Origin: Coccinella septempunctata
Lineage: Eukaryota; Arthropoda; Insecta; Coleoptera; Coccinellidae
Direction of reading: 5' to 3'
Assembly: GCF_907165205.1 (NCBI RefSeq)
Contig: NC_058192.1
Coordinates: forward strand, 28,114,001 to 28,178,000
DNA length: 64,000 nt
The notes under the pieces: generated by a model
Databases searched by the model: none
The model's input: the letters and a program-made list of their open reading frames with translations, nothing else
Told to the model about the DNA's origin: nothing
Program-made: the position numbers and the translations under genes
In this document: in pieces, positions 20,428 through 31,221 of the stretch
How the letters are laid out: each line of letters opens with the position of its first letter
How positions within the stretch are numbered: the stretch's first letter is position 1

Positions 20428-22329
20428 TTTGAGAAAACAGAAACCAAAATAAGAAAACTGCAAGACCACAACATCAAAGCACGGAAAATACAAAAATGAA
20501 AGAGGGGAAAGTTTGGAGAGGAGTTTAAAAGTGAGGCAAGGCAAATGGGAAGACTAGGTATGAGACCCCAGCAATACATTAAAATTAATGAAGATCGAAT
20601 TAAACGCCTAAAAAGACAGCTAGAGAACCAAAAGAAAAGGTATAAGGTACGAAATCTTCGTTCAAAATATAAAGAATCACCATCCATTAGAATAATTCAG
20701 GATAGGGAGAACACCGGTTCGAAAGATTTGAAAAAAGTGGAAGTATTCTTCAGTATATTATATAAAAAGGAAGAAGAGAAAGAGACAACACCGTGTCTGA
20801 ATGAACTACTGAAGAGGTACCAGAAGAGCACAGCAGGCAAACAGTATAAGGAACAACTGAATGAAGAAAATATCAGAATCGAAGTAGAAGAAAACCTAAA
20901 GGCCAGCTCACCTTGGAAAGCACCTGGAGAAGATCGTTTCCCAAACTATATTTATAAAATATTTGATACCGCTAAAGAATATCTGAAATCTTTCGTTACA
21001 GACATAATACTTGGAAAATACCATTTGGAAGAAAAAGACAGCAGAGCTGAGGTCATCCTGATACATAAAAAGGGTGACGAAGGTGATCCTGCCAACTATA
21101 GGCCTATTGCCCTGCTCAACACAGATTATAAGATCTTAACTACTACCATAACATCGCTTTTGAAGAAAACCCTACCGGAGTGGGCTATACCTGTCGAACA
21201 ACTGGCAAGAAAGGATGTCTGGGGAACAACACAAGGACTCCCAATAGATAGGGCAATAACGCAACAAGCCCAAATGACAACAAAAAAGCACTATTCTGCG
21301 TGGTATGACTTCCAAAAGGCCAACGATTCGATCACTCACCGACAACTAAAAAGGCTGATTGGAGTACTCCCCCTACACAACAACATAAAAAAGGGAATAT
21401 ACCAGGGCGACACAATCAGTATCCTGCTGTTCGTTCTACTCACAGCGAGCATTTTACTGTATTTAAGATCAAGTGCAAGAGTGATGAGGGATACTTGCGG
21501 GAGGTTCCATATTCTGGCATTCATGGACGATTTCAAATGCCACACCACTTCTAAAGAGGGGCTGAAAACCTTGACCCAGGAAATAGAACGGAGTGCAGCT
21601 GAACTGGGCCTCAAACTAAATAGGGAGAAATGTGGAATGTACAGTAGAGTGACGGAACCAATAGAAGAAGAAGAGACTCCCTTCCTACCAGCCGTGAGGA
21701 ATGGATACAAGTATCTGGGAATTGAACAACGAGAGAGAGACATCAACACCAATTATGAAACAGTGAGAGTCAAAGCTATACAAACTACTGAACAGATATT
21801 TAAGTCGTCCTTAACAAAGCCAGAGAAAGCACAAGTGTTCAACAGCACTGTTATTCCCAGTATCATTTACATCATGGGCAACTTGTATCCTGACAGGAAG
21901 AGGGCAACTACTCTAAAAAAATGCCGCGATTTAGACAAAGAAGTGCGGAAAGTCCTTGTCAAAGAAAATATCAAGCGGAGAACAACATCTAACGACCACG
22001 TATACCTTCCAACCAACAAGGGAGGTGTAGGCTTGAGGTCGATTGAATTAGAAGCAGAAATCCAAATGGTCAGAAAGGGAATTTATTCAAGATCACACCC
22101 AGAAATGCTGGCACCATGTAAGAACTACGAGGCCTTGCAGAGAGGAGGATGGAGAAACCCGCTATCGGACCATGACTTTGTTGTCTTCAAGTATAACTGC
22201 CCCGATGTAGAGTGCACGCAAGGGAAGATTGCGAAGAACTGTAAAACCTTGAAGCAGCACATCGAGAACACCTTCTTCAAACAACTACAAGAAGAATGGG
22301 CTAAAATTTGCACTATGGAAAGGTATTCA
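20428..22329 (+). pseudogene. A2 reverse transcriptase, copy 2, continuous with A2 3' part
   Basis: Same organisation as copy 1 (open from 20545, FMDD catalytic pair, in-frame deletion between motifs A and B). Two residues differ (V to A in KSTAGK and K to E in EVEENL). At 22330 this copy continues into the A2 knuckle and endonuclease region, so it holds the original 3' junction, and copy 1 holds the original 5' junction. Confidence 0.8.
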
Positions 22330-22721
22330 TAAAAGAAATGTCCAGTATGGAGCTCCCAGCATACTCTTCACCAAGAAGAAGAGATTGCAGAAAGGGGTGT
22401 AGCCAACTAGAGACATGTCAGTATTGCATGCATCCCGGAGGCTTACAATGCCAGGCACGATTTTGTGGTCCATTGGGTCCTCAAATCTTTGATGACTGGC
22501 CTGAGGGCACCGGAGGAGATACGGTTGCAGTTTGGAAAGGCCTCCCTGTGTGTTGACTTCCTTGGAAAGCGGAGAACAGAGATAAGGGCAGGAGGTAAAA
22601 TACTAACATAAAAGCCCCTCCACCATAATAAACCTGACATCTTTATACACCTCTACGATCCTGAGGAAATAATATTTCTGGAAATCTCAGTCGCCCACCT
22701 ACAAAACTATAGACTACAGGA
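22330..22721 (+). pseudogene. A2 zinc-knuckle/endonuclease region, part 1
   Basis: Decayed continuation of A2. Frame pieces: ARHDFVVHWVLKSLMTGLRA, IRLQFGKASLCVDFLGKRRT, then a stop near 22609 and KPLHHNKPDIFIHLYDPEEI followed by IFLEISVAHLQNYRLQ. KPD and the EIS acidic residue are the restriction-like endonuclease core. The knuckle cysteines are scrambled by frameshifts. It breaks off at GACTACAGGA (22712-22721), which is duplicated at 28725-28734 on the other side of the foldback element. Confidence 0.75.
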
Positions 22722-23009
22722 CTACCATTAAGCTAGCAGAACCACTTTCGAATTTTGGATTTTTTTTGCGGCCATAATTTTTGGCTAATTTATTACCCCA
22801 GTTAAAATTTTTTTGCTCCCCAATTTTTGAAGAAATTGGGGGTTCTGCTAGCTTAACGTTAAGCTAGCAGAAGGAAAAAAAACGGTTTCAAGGAAAATTC
22901 GCAGTAGTTTCGAATGAGAGCCTAAAATGAGCCTAAAATTATTATGTAATCAGATATTTTAAAAACAATTGTTTATCGATTTAATATTGGTGGCATGACT
23001 TTGAGCTTT

Positions 23010-23300
23010 CAGATCTCGCAATTTCTCCCACAATTGGAGGACAAAAAAATTTTTACTTGGGTAATAAATTAGTTTGAAGTTAGCCTGAAAATAAGATGTA
23101 ATCAAATTCTGGATAAATAATGGATTATCGGTTTTGTCCGGCTAGCGACGGGTTGGGTTAACGAAACCCCCAATTTCTCCAATAATTGGAAAGCAAAAAA
23201 ATTCGCACTAGGGTAATAAATTAGCCTAAAATTATGATATAATCAGATTCTGGAAAAATAATGGATTATAAGTTTTGTCCGGCTAGCGACGGGTTGGGTT
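23010..23300 (+). repeat. About 130-bp modules of element F, left of B1
   Basis: Module landmarks: GGTTGGGTTAACGAAACCCC, CCAATTTCTCCAATAATTGG (a palindrome), AGGGTAATAAATTAGCC, AATCAGATTCTGGA, GGATTATCGG and CCGGCTAGCGACG. About two units precede B1 and three diverged units (28038-28440) follow it, in the same direction. Confidence 0.75.
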
Positions 23301-23388
23301 TTTCTTCTTCTTTTTCGACGTGCGGTGCCCCACCGGGCTGAACTGAGGCCTCGTGACCCATTGTTCGTCCGCTTGTAGTTGGAGAGAC

Positions 23389-23736
23389 TTAAACTCTGTG
23401 ACATGCTGACAAAAATTCCACAAGTCGACAGAGAGGTGTCCCTCTCACCATAAGAGTTGTGGGTGTTCGGTTTCCTAGGTGTGTCATCCTTAAGTCTTCA
23501 AGGTTGATACAGAAGAACAAAATGTGTTCAACCGTTTCCTCCGTACTCCTGCACCAGCGGCACAGGGAAGAGTTAGTCAGTCCCATTCTATTTAAGTGTT
23601 CATTAAACAAATGGCCAGTCATTACTCCAGTCACTAGACTAAGTTGTTTCCTCTCAAGAGCTAAGAGTTTTTTTATCTCAGGCACAGAGGATGGTCTCTC
23701 AATGAGAAGCTTCGACTGTCTAAGACCACCTCTCAT
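23389..23736 (-). pseudogene. B1 C-terminal knuckle region
   Basis: Frame with EIKKLLALERKQLSLVTGVM, TGHLFNEHLNRMGL, SLCRWCRSTEETVEHILFFC (a CX2CX8-9HX4C-type knuckle) and a short tail. It ends the LINE polyprotein. About 90 bp of 3' UTR follow down to 23301. Confidence 0.7.
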
Positions 23737-23973
23737 GCTCCATCCAGAGGAAAATTTCCTGTCCAGCCAACTATTGAAGATGTTCTTGACAGATGTACGA
23801 CAGATAGGCAGCGCCGGTCCCGGACCAACAAAAGCTGAGCAGGCTCCCTACTTTGCGAGTATGTCTGCCTTCTCGTTCGCCGGAAATCCTGCGTGAGCTG
23901 GGCACCAGATAACTTTCACAATGTTATCAGAGCCTAGCTCCCGCAGAGCCTCTCTGCATTCCTTTACTAGGTG

Positions 23974-24354
23974 TTAGTTAACCCTTTCCTCTGAAAGGGA
24001 TTTCAGGATTCCCTGACTGTCACAACAAATATAGATGTGTTTTCCGGAGTACTCTCTGCGGATATTCTCCAGTGTGCAGGCTAAAACAGCATACAGTTCA
24101 GCCTGCACTATGGAACAATCCTTCCCTAGGGGGATGGATAGATTGAAACGAGGTCCCACAATTCCCACTCCAGTCCCTGTGGGCATCACAGAGCCATCGG
24201 TGAACCAAGTGGGACCTTCAGGCTCAAGAAGCCTGTTTGGTGTAGACCATAGGTCTCTGTCAGGGACAATTACCCTGTAGGGTTCGGCAAAGTAGAAGCT
24301 GGTGCCCGCGCGGTCCCCTCTATGGAGAAGGGATGCGTTGGCATCCCCCACCAT
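23974..24354 (-). pseudogene. B1 RNase H domain
   Basis: Minus-strand frame with GPTWFTDGSVMPTGTGVGIV, SIVQAELYAVLACTLENIR and IYICCDSQGILKSL. These are the D, E and D residues of a LINE RNase H. It stops at 23974. This domain is characteristic of I-, LOA- and some R1-group LINEs and would degrade RNA of the RNA-DNA hybrid. Confidence 0.8.
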
Positions 24355-24411
24355 CTTAAGAGCCCTCGCACGCCCCCTGAATAGTCCTCTATCGCGCCAT
24401 TGTCCCTGTTT

Positions 24412-25785
24412 TCAAACTCTAAGAGCTGTCTTCATAGCCACCTGTGTAACTACAAGGTCCAAAGGTGGTAGGCCCAGCAGACACTCCATAGCTGCCGTAG
24501 GGGTGGATCTCAGAGCGCCCGTGATGGTTAGACATGCGCTCCTTTGACATCTAGTCATAATGGTGCGGCTGGAGTTCTTCCCCATGGAATTCCACCACAC
24601 CAGTGATGCGTAGGTAAGGATATGCCTCAACACTACAGTGTACAACCAGTGCATAATGTGTGGTTTGAAGCCTTTTCCAAGCACTCTCCGAGTAGACCAA
24701 AAAATTACATTTGCCTTGCTCGATTGAGTCTCAATGTGTTTGTTCCACAATAACTTGTGGTCCAGTGTCACACCGAGATATCGAACTTGCTCGGATAGGG
24801 TGAGCCCAATCCAAAACAAGCTAGCAAGCTTGATGTTGTGGGGCACCCTCCTCCTAGTAAAAAGAACCATCTCTGTTTTACCAGGGTTGACCGAGAGTTC
24901 GTTCTCTAAGCACCATCGTTCAATCATTCGCAGAGCATTCTGAATTAGATCGAAGATGACACTGATGTGCGTCTGTAACGCACCATCCTTGATATATCTT
25001 TCTACCAATCTCTCCAACGTCTTGGTCAGAAACGAGGAAAGGCTTATTGGACGAAAGTCGTTCGCTCTCGTATGCGTGGGTTTGCCAGATTTGGGTATGA
25101 AAACAACCCACACCTTTCTCCAGGGCAATGGTATATGTCCTAGAGCTAGACTCGCTCGGAGTATGTGGAGCAGTGGGGAAGACAACACATTCAGCCCCTT
25201 AATAAGGAGTGCCATAATTATGCCATCCTCGCCCGCTGCTTTGTAGGGCTCGAATCCGTTAATAGCCCATCGGATTCGAGACTGTGTCACCACTTGTGAA
25301 GCCAACTTCCAGTCCTCTCGTGAGGCATGTCGTTGGCGCTCATCCTGCGTGTTGTTGTTCTCTGTGAAGCCCGGAAAATGCGCCTCTAGGAGATGTCTTA
25401 AGCTTTCTTCCTCTGAGCATGTTTTATGCCCGGTAGGAAGCTTTAAGTAGTCTATCGTGACTGTGCCTCCTGCAGAGAGTATCTTCCTCAGCCGATTGGC
25501 TTCAGGTGCACCCTCTATATCGCTACAGAAGCGCCTCCACGATTCACGCTTGGACTTCCTTATGAGTCCTTTGTATCTCTTCAGGGCCGATTTGTAATCG
25601 TCCCAGTCATTTCCAAGGCCAGATCTCATTGCCCTGTTAAAGAGATGCCTGCTAGTAAGTCTGGCATCAGTTAGCTCAGGAGTCCACCACTTCGTCTGAC
25701 CCTTTGGTCTACGAAATTGAGGTCTACAACTGTTGTGGTAGGCTGAGATAATGCACTCCTGCAGCTTGTCAGTAGCAGTGTCCAA
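24412..25785 (-). pseudogene. B1 reverse transcriptase with palm deletion
   Basis: A 457-residue frame that stays open although the catalytic palm is missing. Present: KGQTKWWTPELTDARLTSRH, YKAAGEDGIIMALLIKGLNV, WRKVWVVFIPKSGKPTHTRA and NDFRPISLSSFLTKTLERLV. The frame then jumps from LQTHISVIFD to NALRMIERWCLENELSVNPG. Motifs A (FLDIEGAF), B (GCPQGGVLS) and C are absent here, but A and B occur in fragment B3 at 61700-61930. Thumb VRYLGVTLDHKLLWNKHIE follows. It cannot be active. Confidence 0.85.
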
Positions 25786-25797
25786 TTCTCCCGTGTT

Positions 25798-26437
25798 CTA
25801 TGGTACAAGATTCTCCTGTCTTTCGTTTTCAGTGAGGTCTGTCAAGTAATTGGACCAATCTGTTCTTCTCGGATACCTGAAAATTTCTGGATCCTTTGAA
25901 ATTCTGTTCCCTTTGATAGTGAAGCAGATGTGTCGGTGGTCTGATAGAGAGATCACTTCCGTTGCAACACGCCAATTCTCGATGAAGTCAGCGATGGAAC
26001 TGCTACACAAAGTTATGTCGAGCACCTCCCTTCTACTCAAAGTAACGAAGGACGGCTGATCACCTCTATTGAGTAGGTTAAGACTTGTTGAATACAGAAA
26101 GTCAATTGGCTCCTCACCCCTCGGGTTGACCCCACAAAATTTGCATTAGCATCACACCCAACGAGCAAAGGCCATCCCGTTGTCAGAATTCGACCACCTC
26201 CTCCAATTCCTTTGATGGTGGTGGGTCCGGGGAGTCGTAGGGAAGGTATTCCGAACACACCACTAGATTCTTCAGCGGTCCTCTACAGTCTAGAATCTGA
26301 ACCGCTACCAGATCTCTGAAACAGAAATTTGTTAGTAATTGAGCCCTTAAATCAGTGGAAGCAAGTATACACGCCCTCGGATTCGTATCGTTGGGCAAGC
26401 AGAAGAGCCTAACACCTTTGAAGGAAAGGCCCCTCAC
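25798..26437 (-). pseudogene. B1 apurinic-like endonuclease, frameshifted
   Basis: Minus-strand pieces: PRACILASTDLRAQLLTNFC, VAVQILDCRGPLKNLVVCSE, YLPYDSPDPPPSKELEEVV, then WPLLVGCDANAN (the GDFN-equivalent position) and LDITLCSSSIADFIENWRVA followed by SLSDHRHICFTI with the SDH catalytic motif. At least two frameshifts separate the pieces. B2 has the same domain from 50350. Confidence 0.75.
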
Positions 26438-26607
26438 CTTGCCTCCCCTAATCCAGGGCTCCTGAATCAGAGTTAAAAATGTGTGCAGCTTTGCCGCAAC
26501 CGAAGAAAATCGGTTGCCGCTATGTAGTGCTGCAAGTTTATTTGCGTGACGTATATGTCAGCAGCCATCAGGAGCAATATTTGTCCTCAGTCAGCTGACT
26601 GTCACTT

Positions 26608-27720
26608 CATACTAGCAGATCCTTGAGGATCTACTGGTGATTTGGGTGGTGTGGAGCCCCGCTCAGTTCCCCCTCCTCCGCCACCCCTCTCGTGCCCGCC
26701 AGTCTCCTTAGATTCCGGTAGGGCAACGGGAGACATGGGCTCGGTGGGAGCCCTCGCTGAGTCCACCTCCATTTCCGACTGGACAGTCGGGTTAGAGGAT
26801 TTCTCCTCTGGAGTGCAGATCTCCTTCTCCTCGGCACTGGGCCCCGTTGTTGAAGCTGCCTGTGCAGTCGAAGAGGGTGGAGCATCTGTCACCCGTCCTG
26901 GGCCTTGGATGAGCCTGAATGTGCCCATCCGCATTCCAATCCCAACTTGGAATTTGCAGGCCTTCAGGACATCAAGAGACTTCTTGTCCATACCAAGAAT
27001 GACCTGTGTCATTTCAGGCTTGTCAACCCTGTTATAGACCTTCCAGCCCCTGCTTTTGAGGGCCGGAGTCGACATCTCTATTCGCCTGAGAATAAGTCCC
27101 GTAGGCGTGGAGCTCTGAGCACCCCTCACCCACAGACTCACTCTCGTTAATCTTTCCAGGTCCCCCATCTCAATCATCTTGAGGCGGGGTCCCTTAGGAA
27201 GTTTCAGCTTCGACAGACTACCCTGTAGCCAATTTCTGCTGAAGGTGCCCACACAAGAGGTTATGATTGCCCCCTGGTGGTTGAGGCCAGCCCTCGTGAA
27301 CGAGAGCTACATTCAGGGGCAAACTCGCTACCTCATTGTAAGAGGGCCTGTTCGGAAGGTTATTCGCCTTCTTCGCCGGCCGCTCGCATGAGGGTGGAGT
27401 ATTGTATTCGGGGGCGTCCCTTTTAGAGCCACCTGCCCGTAGAAGAGGAGAGTTCCCGGCAGCAGACCCTCCAATCGCTTGACCGGCCAAGTCTGCGCGA
27501 GCCCTTCTCGCTCTTCTTTTATCCGCACCACTGCGGTTCCGTCTTTCAGGGTCGGCCGTCGATGAAGGCCCCGGTTTTGAGTCCCTTCATTTACTGAAGG
27601 GGCCTCTTTCGGTGCCTTCATTGGTTTCTTACCGTGAGCCCCTCCAGAGGAGGTGCCCTCGGTGTCAGGTTGCAGTGCAACCTGTGGGGTTTGTTTGTTT
27701 ATGTTCGTTGAGCTATTCAT
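26608..27720 (-). pseudogene. B1 ORF1 (DUF4780-like gag), frameshifted
   Basis: Starts MNSSTNINKQTPQVALQPD at 27720. A frameshift near 27330-27250 leads into FSRNWLQGSLSKLKLPKGPR, LERLTRVSLWVRGAQSSTP and MTQVILGMDKKSLDVLKAC, which looks like the DUF4780 domain common in insect LINE ORF1 proteins. A low-complexity Pro/Ser/Gly tail ends at 26602-26608. B2 carries only the first third. Confidence 0.65.
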
Positions 27721-28037
27721 ATAGTTCCCACGAGTAGCGAAGAAATAAAAGTCACCCTCGGCAGAGCTTTGATACCGAGGGAAGGTCTATTTACAAGGGG
27801 ATGCGACCTGGTTTCCCCAGGGAATCGTTCGCGACACACTCCACCCGGTGCCGTTCAGCCCTGGGCACGATTTCTTACACCACGGCTTGGGGGTCAGTCT
27901 TAGTTTTCGCCGCTCAACTCGGACCTTATCGACATGGAAGACCCTACCAGAACAGTGTTCCGTCGACCTTGCTCCAAGAATCATCACAGTTTACTTTAGC
28001 TCTCACACCAACGTCAAGGTGCCGACCATTCGTGAGA

Positions 28038-28440
28038 GGACGGGTTGGGTTGATGGAACACCCAATTTCTCCAATAATTGGGGAGTTCCCACTAGGGTAA
28101 TAAATCAGCCTAAAAATCAGCCTTAAAATATGATATAATCAGTTTCTGGATAAACAATGGATTATCGATCAATATCGATATCCGGCTAGCGACGGATTTC
28201 TCCAATAATTGGAGAGGAAAAAATTTGTCGGTAGGGTAATGAATTAGCCTAAAATAAGCATTGAAATATGATGTAATCAGATTCTGGACAAACAATGGAT
28301 TATCGGTATTGTCCGGCTAGCAACGGGTTGGGTTAACGAAACCCCCAATTTCCCACTAGGGTAATAAATTTGCCTAAAATTAGCCTGAAAGGATGGTGTG
28401 GTCAGATTCTGGATAAATAATGTATTAGCGGTTTGGTTGT
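28038..28440 (+). repeat. About 130-bp modules of element F, right of B1
   Basis: Three units with the same landmarks as the left set, including CCAATTTCTCCAATAATTGG and GGGTAATAAAT, with the unit boundary at CCGGCTAGC(G/A)ACGG. One unit lacks the GGTTGGGTT part. Together with the left set this is a short tandem array within F into which B1 inserted. Confidence 0.75.
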
Positions 28441-28724
28441 GCTAGCTTGACGGTAAAGCTAGCAGAACATTTAAAAAAAAACCATTCTAGGGAAATCCGC
28501 AGTAGGTTCAAATGAGAGCCTAAAATGAGCCTTAAATTATGGTATTGTCAGATTTCTGCTAAATGTTTTATTAGCTTCTGGGTTTTGCTAGCTTAACGTT
28601 AAGCTAGCCGAACCTCCAAAAATTGGGGAGCAAAAAATTTTTATTTGGGGTAATAAATAAGCCTAAAATTATGGCCTCAAAAAAATCCAGAATTCGAAAG
28701 TGGTTCTGCTAGCTTAATGGGGGT

Positions 28725-28947
28725 GACTACAGGAGAAGATAAAAAAGGTGTTAATGGCTCCATACACATAGACCACAGAAATGTAGACGAGGCGGATACA
28801 GACCTCAATCTAATAGGACAGCTTCAATCTCTGTACCACTGCCCCGTCCGCCTGGGCGTGTTTGTTGTTGGTTGCTTCGGGGAAATAATGATCACTGAAG
28901 AACACAAGAACCACAGGAAAATATAGGGCAACATAGGCCTGAGTAAC
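28725..28947 (+). pseudogene. A2 C-terminal end after element F
   Basis: After the repeated GACTACAGGA the frame gives DADTDLNLIGQLQSLY-like sequence (28790-28830) and VRLGVFVVGCFGEIMITEEH, equivalent to LGIFVIGCFGEIVATDEH in A1. It stops at 28924-28926. It then runs into CTTAATCTCAAA (28948-28959), the duplicated target of the Penelope-like element. Confidence 0.8.
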
Positions 28948-29009
28948 CTTAATCTCAAACCCCACAAAAAGAAACAACAACGGGTGCAGTTCACATCAGA
29001 GTTAGAAGA

Positions 29010-29430
29010 GATTTAAGCCAGTAGTGATGGTGGTGTTAGGAAGTTCACAAGACTGGTGATGTATCCAAAGCTATCATACCAGATTAACAGGGTGTTTCTA
29101 GAGTACAATATTACAGCCGCCTTTTATAATAAGACCAATGTAAAGAAGAGATATTTCACAAAGCTCAAAGATGACACCCGTATCCTGAAACAATCGGAAG
29201 TGATATATAAAATTCCGTGTGGTTGCTCCAGGACAGAATCAGACAGCATCAAAATGACGTAAACAGAAAGGATAAAAGTATACATGCGATAATGAATTCT
29301 CACAATTTTGACTTCTCGGGTGTTTCCATACTGGACAGAGAATCACTTAGTAGAAGACTGATTAGCGAGATGATACATATACAAAGACAGTGCACGATGA
29401 ATTTTTGAGAGGACACGCAAGACCTTAACT
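29010..29430 (+). pseudogene. P1 Penelope C-terminal (GIY-YIG region) remnant
   Basis: Frames give LSYQINRVFLEYNITAAFYN, RYFTKLKDDTRILKQSEVIY and KIPCG. The catalytic GIY-YIG core is lost, then IRQHQNDVNRKDKSIHAIMN, SHNFDFSGVSILDRESLSRR and LISEMIHIQRQ follow. The order VIYKIPCG, RI.EH, H..DF, LD.E, RLISEM.HI is the signature of the GIY-YIG endonuclease end of Penelope-like elements. No function remains. Confidence 0.75.
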
Positions 29431-29870
29431 CGGTGTACCATAGCCTTATAGCCAACATGTAAATTTTCTGTTTGCTGACAACTTCATGTAATGTTTATTT
29501 ACTTCTCTGTTTGTTTTAGCCTAGAACAGATGGCGTCGATGGCTGTGACAGACCACTAACCTTGATAAAAAGAAAAAGAATATTCTATGTTAGTTCTCTT
29601 CAACCTTAATTCTTATGTCAGTTTTCAATCTTATTCATAGGAACAAACTAAATTTTTCTGGAACAACAATTTTATGACAATATCTGCGAATGTCCTTTTC
29701 ACTCTTTCTTGTGCTTTTCATGATTTCAAAAAATTTCCTCTTAAAAATAGAATAAAAACAAGGTTCGGCTCCTAAATAATGTTAATGTTTACTTGTCCCC
29801 ACAGAGAAAGGAGAAAGTTTCTCCGAAACGTCGGCGAATTTTTAAATAAAAGATTTTTTGAAGAAAAAGT
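29431..29870 (+). other. P1 3' non-coding end
   Basis: About 440 bp with no coding signal after the P1 frame, AT-rich. At 29803-29827 AGAAAGGAGAAAGTTTCTCC forms a perfect GGAGAAA/TTTCTCC hairpin followed by GAAACGTCGGC. It ends at AAGT (29867-29870), the 4-bp target duplicated by gypsy G1. Confidence 0.5.
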
Positions 29871-31221
29871 TGTAACGGGGTTTTCCTCGGTGGACTCGAG
29901 CGCCAGCTATTCTTTAAGGGAGAATAGCAAACCTACCCTGGCAGCTACTAGCCGGAGACAGGGTTCTCTTGTGTCTAGGGTGTTAGCGACGCACAATGAT
30001 AGGCAGAATCAACGTATACAACTTTTATTTGTCGATTCGTAAAAGGGGAACACAAAAAGCACTATTACAAAATTCGGTGACTCGAAATCAGTGAGATTTA
30101 CAGGGCAAAACTGACGGAATAACACTGGATCCGATATCAAACGGTATACGGGGGTTAACGGACTTGTTCGCCAGCCAGAACCTGAGACGTACACTTGACG
30201 GACAGATATTGGACTTCAGCCAGGTTAGGGGATGAAAGACAGCACAGAAATACGACGGCTCACCCTCAGGCTCGTTCGGCACTCCCCGGGTATCCACACC
30301 AGCAGAATGCCTCCCTAACCGTAAAGGTGAACACCGGGGTAAAAAGACGGGAACTGAGGAAAGGGTGCGCCACCCCAAAGTGTCCTCGGTACCCCCCGGG
30401 TATCCACACCAGCAGGGTACTTTAACGACAGTAGGGGTGGAACTAGATACGACGGGAAATTTCAGGAAAGGGTGAGCCACCCCAAAGTGCCTTCGCCCAC
30501 CCCCCGGGTATCCACACCAGCAGGGTACGTTAATGACAGTAGGGGCGGAACTCAGACTCGGGTATGAGAGGGATGTAGACGGAAAACTGAAGTTCCAATA
30601 TTATAAAAAAATAACGGCGTGTCGTCTTACCTCTGGTTCTATATTCGGCCACTTACACTCAAAACTCGAGACAATCACCCCAACTGTGGTGACGGAGAAA
30701 AGGCAAAAAAAATTTAAACTCTTAGAAAATGAAAACTCCAAAAAAAAACAATTTTTCTAAAATAACTCGACGGACGGCGCTAGTAATTCGAATCAAGCGA
30801 AAATCGTAAAAATCACAAGTGGACAATCAGGTTATAATTCGTAAGTGAAGTGGCCTGCGGGGGAACATCTGATTTTATACCCACAGGGGGGTGCGGAAAT
30901 CAGATATGCCCGACAGTCGAAATTCGGTAAATTTGCGTCGATGAAAAGTCTTAATTTCGACTTATCTGTGCTAGCGAACAGAAAAACTCGGTTATCTTCC
31001 AATTCAGGATGTTTTATACGGTGCGACATCGTTTTTAGGAAATAAAAACGGAATAAAAACGGTACGGTATGTTTACAATTCCGAACGATGTCGGAATCCT
31101 GAATTGGAAATTCGAAAAGATTTTTCGGAAATTAATTCGAAACAAAATTATTCAACAATGAAAACTAAAATAATTATTCTAAAATGAGGGAATTGGTTTG
31201 AAAACCCATTTTCTCATTACA
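29871..31221 (-). repeat. G1 3' LTR
   Basis: 1351 bp. Contains three spaced copies of a GC-rich block ending CCGGGTATCCACACCAGCAG (near 30287, 30397 and 30501), each followed by about 85-110 bp of related sequence. The end TTCTCATTACA (minus strand TGTAATGAGAA) at 31221 joins the polypurine tract. Confidence 0.9.

Larger units (their letters stand above)
11134..22329. repeat. 5.6-kb tandem duplication (C1 part, D, A2 RT)
   Basis: Unit 1 11134-16728 and unit 2 16735-22329, offset 5601 bp, joined through the 6-nt filler GTGATT (16729-16734). From translation I count five amino-acid differences over about 5.6 kb (one in C1 endonuclease, two in D, two in A2 RT), so identity is about 99.9 percent. 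The unit runs from the middle of the C1 endonuclease to the end of the A2 RT, so it arose after C1 and D had entered A2. It is either a recent repair event or an assembly duplication of two haplotypes. Confidence 0.9.
23301..28037 (-). mobile_element. B1: I/LOA/R1-group LINE with RNase H
   Basis: Minus-strand element with its 5' end at about 28037 and its 3' end at about 23301, flanked by a direct repeat of about 12 bp, ACGGGTTGGGTT (about 23288-23299 and 28038-28049). Order on the minus strand: 5' UTR with palindromic CTCTCACGAATGG start, ORF1 (27720-26608), endonuclease (26437-25798), RT (25785-24412), RNase H and C-terminal knuckle. Several frameshifts and a large deletion in the RT palm make it defective. 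B2 and B3 are further copies. Confidence 0.8.
22722..28724. mobile_element. F: foldback-like TIR element, with LINE B1 nested
   Basis: Matching inverted ends: left CATTAAGCTAGCAGAACC from 22726, right GGTTCTGCTAGCTTAATG to 28719; similarity continues inward for about 45 bp. It is flanked by a 10-bp direct repeat GACTACAGGA (22712-22721, 28725-28734), and the A2 frame resumes after it. The arms hold further GCTAGC-containing inverted blocks, and the centre holds about 130-bp direct modules. Without B1 it is about 1.26 kb. Long modular arms and a 9-10-bp duplication recall foldback or Mutator-like non-autonomous elements. Confidence 0.75.

Noticed and set aside
16735..22329. Independent second insertions of C1, D and A2
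   Set aside because: The constant 5601-bp offset across three elements and shared stops show a segmental tandem duplication.
23150..23300. Telomere-like GGGTTGGGTT words
   Set aside because: They occur once per 130-bp module and not as short tandem repeats; no TTAGG array is present.
26642..27391. Plus-strand frames in the GC-rich stretch
   Set aside because: They are the complement of the B1 ORF1 region and have no motif of their own.
29803..29835. Functional hammerhead ribozyme in P1
   Set aside because: The hairpin and GAAAC are present but the CTGANGA core is absent, so only a degenerate resemblance can be claimed.
30280..30525. CRISPR-like spaced repeats (GGGTATCCACACCAGCAG three times)
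   Set aside because: They are internal repeats of a eukaryotic LTR, duplicated identically in the other LTR, with related rather than unique spacers.
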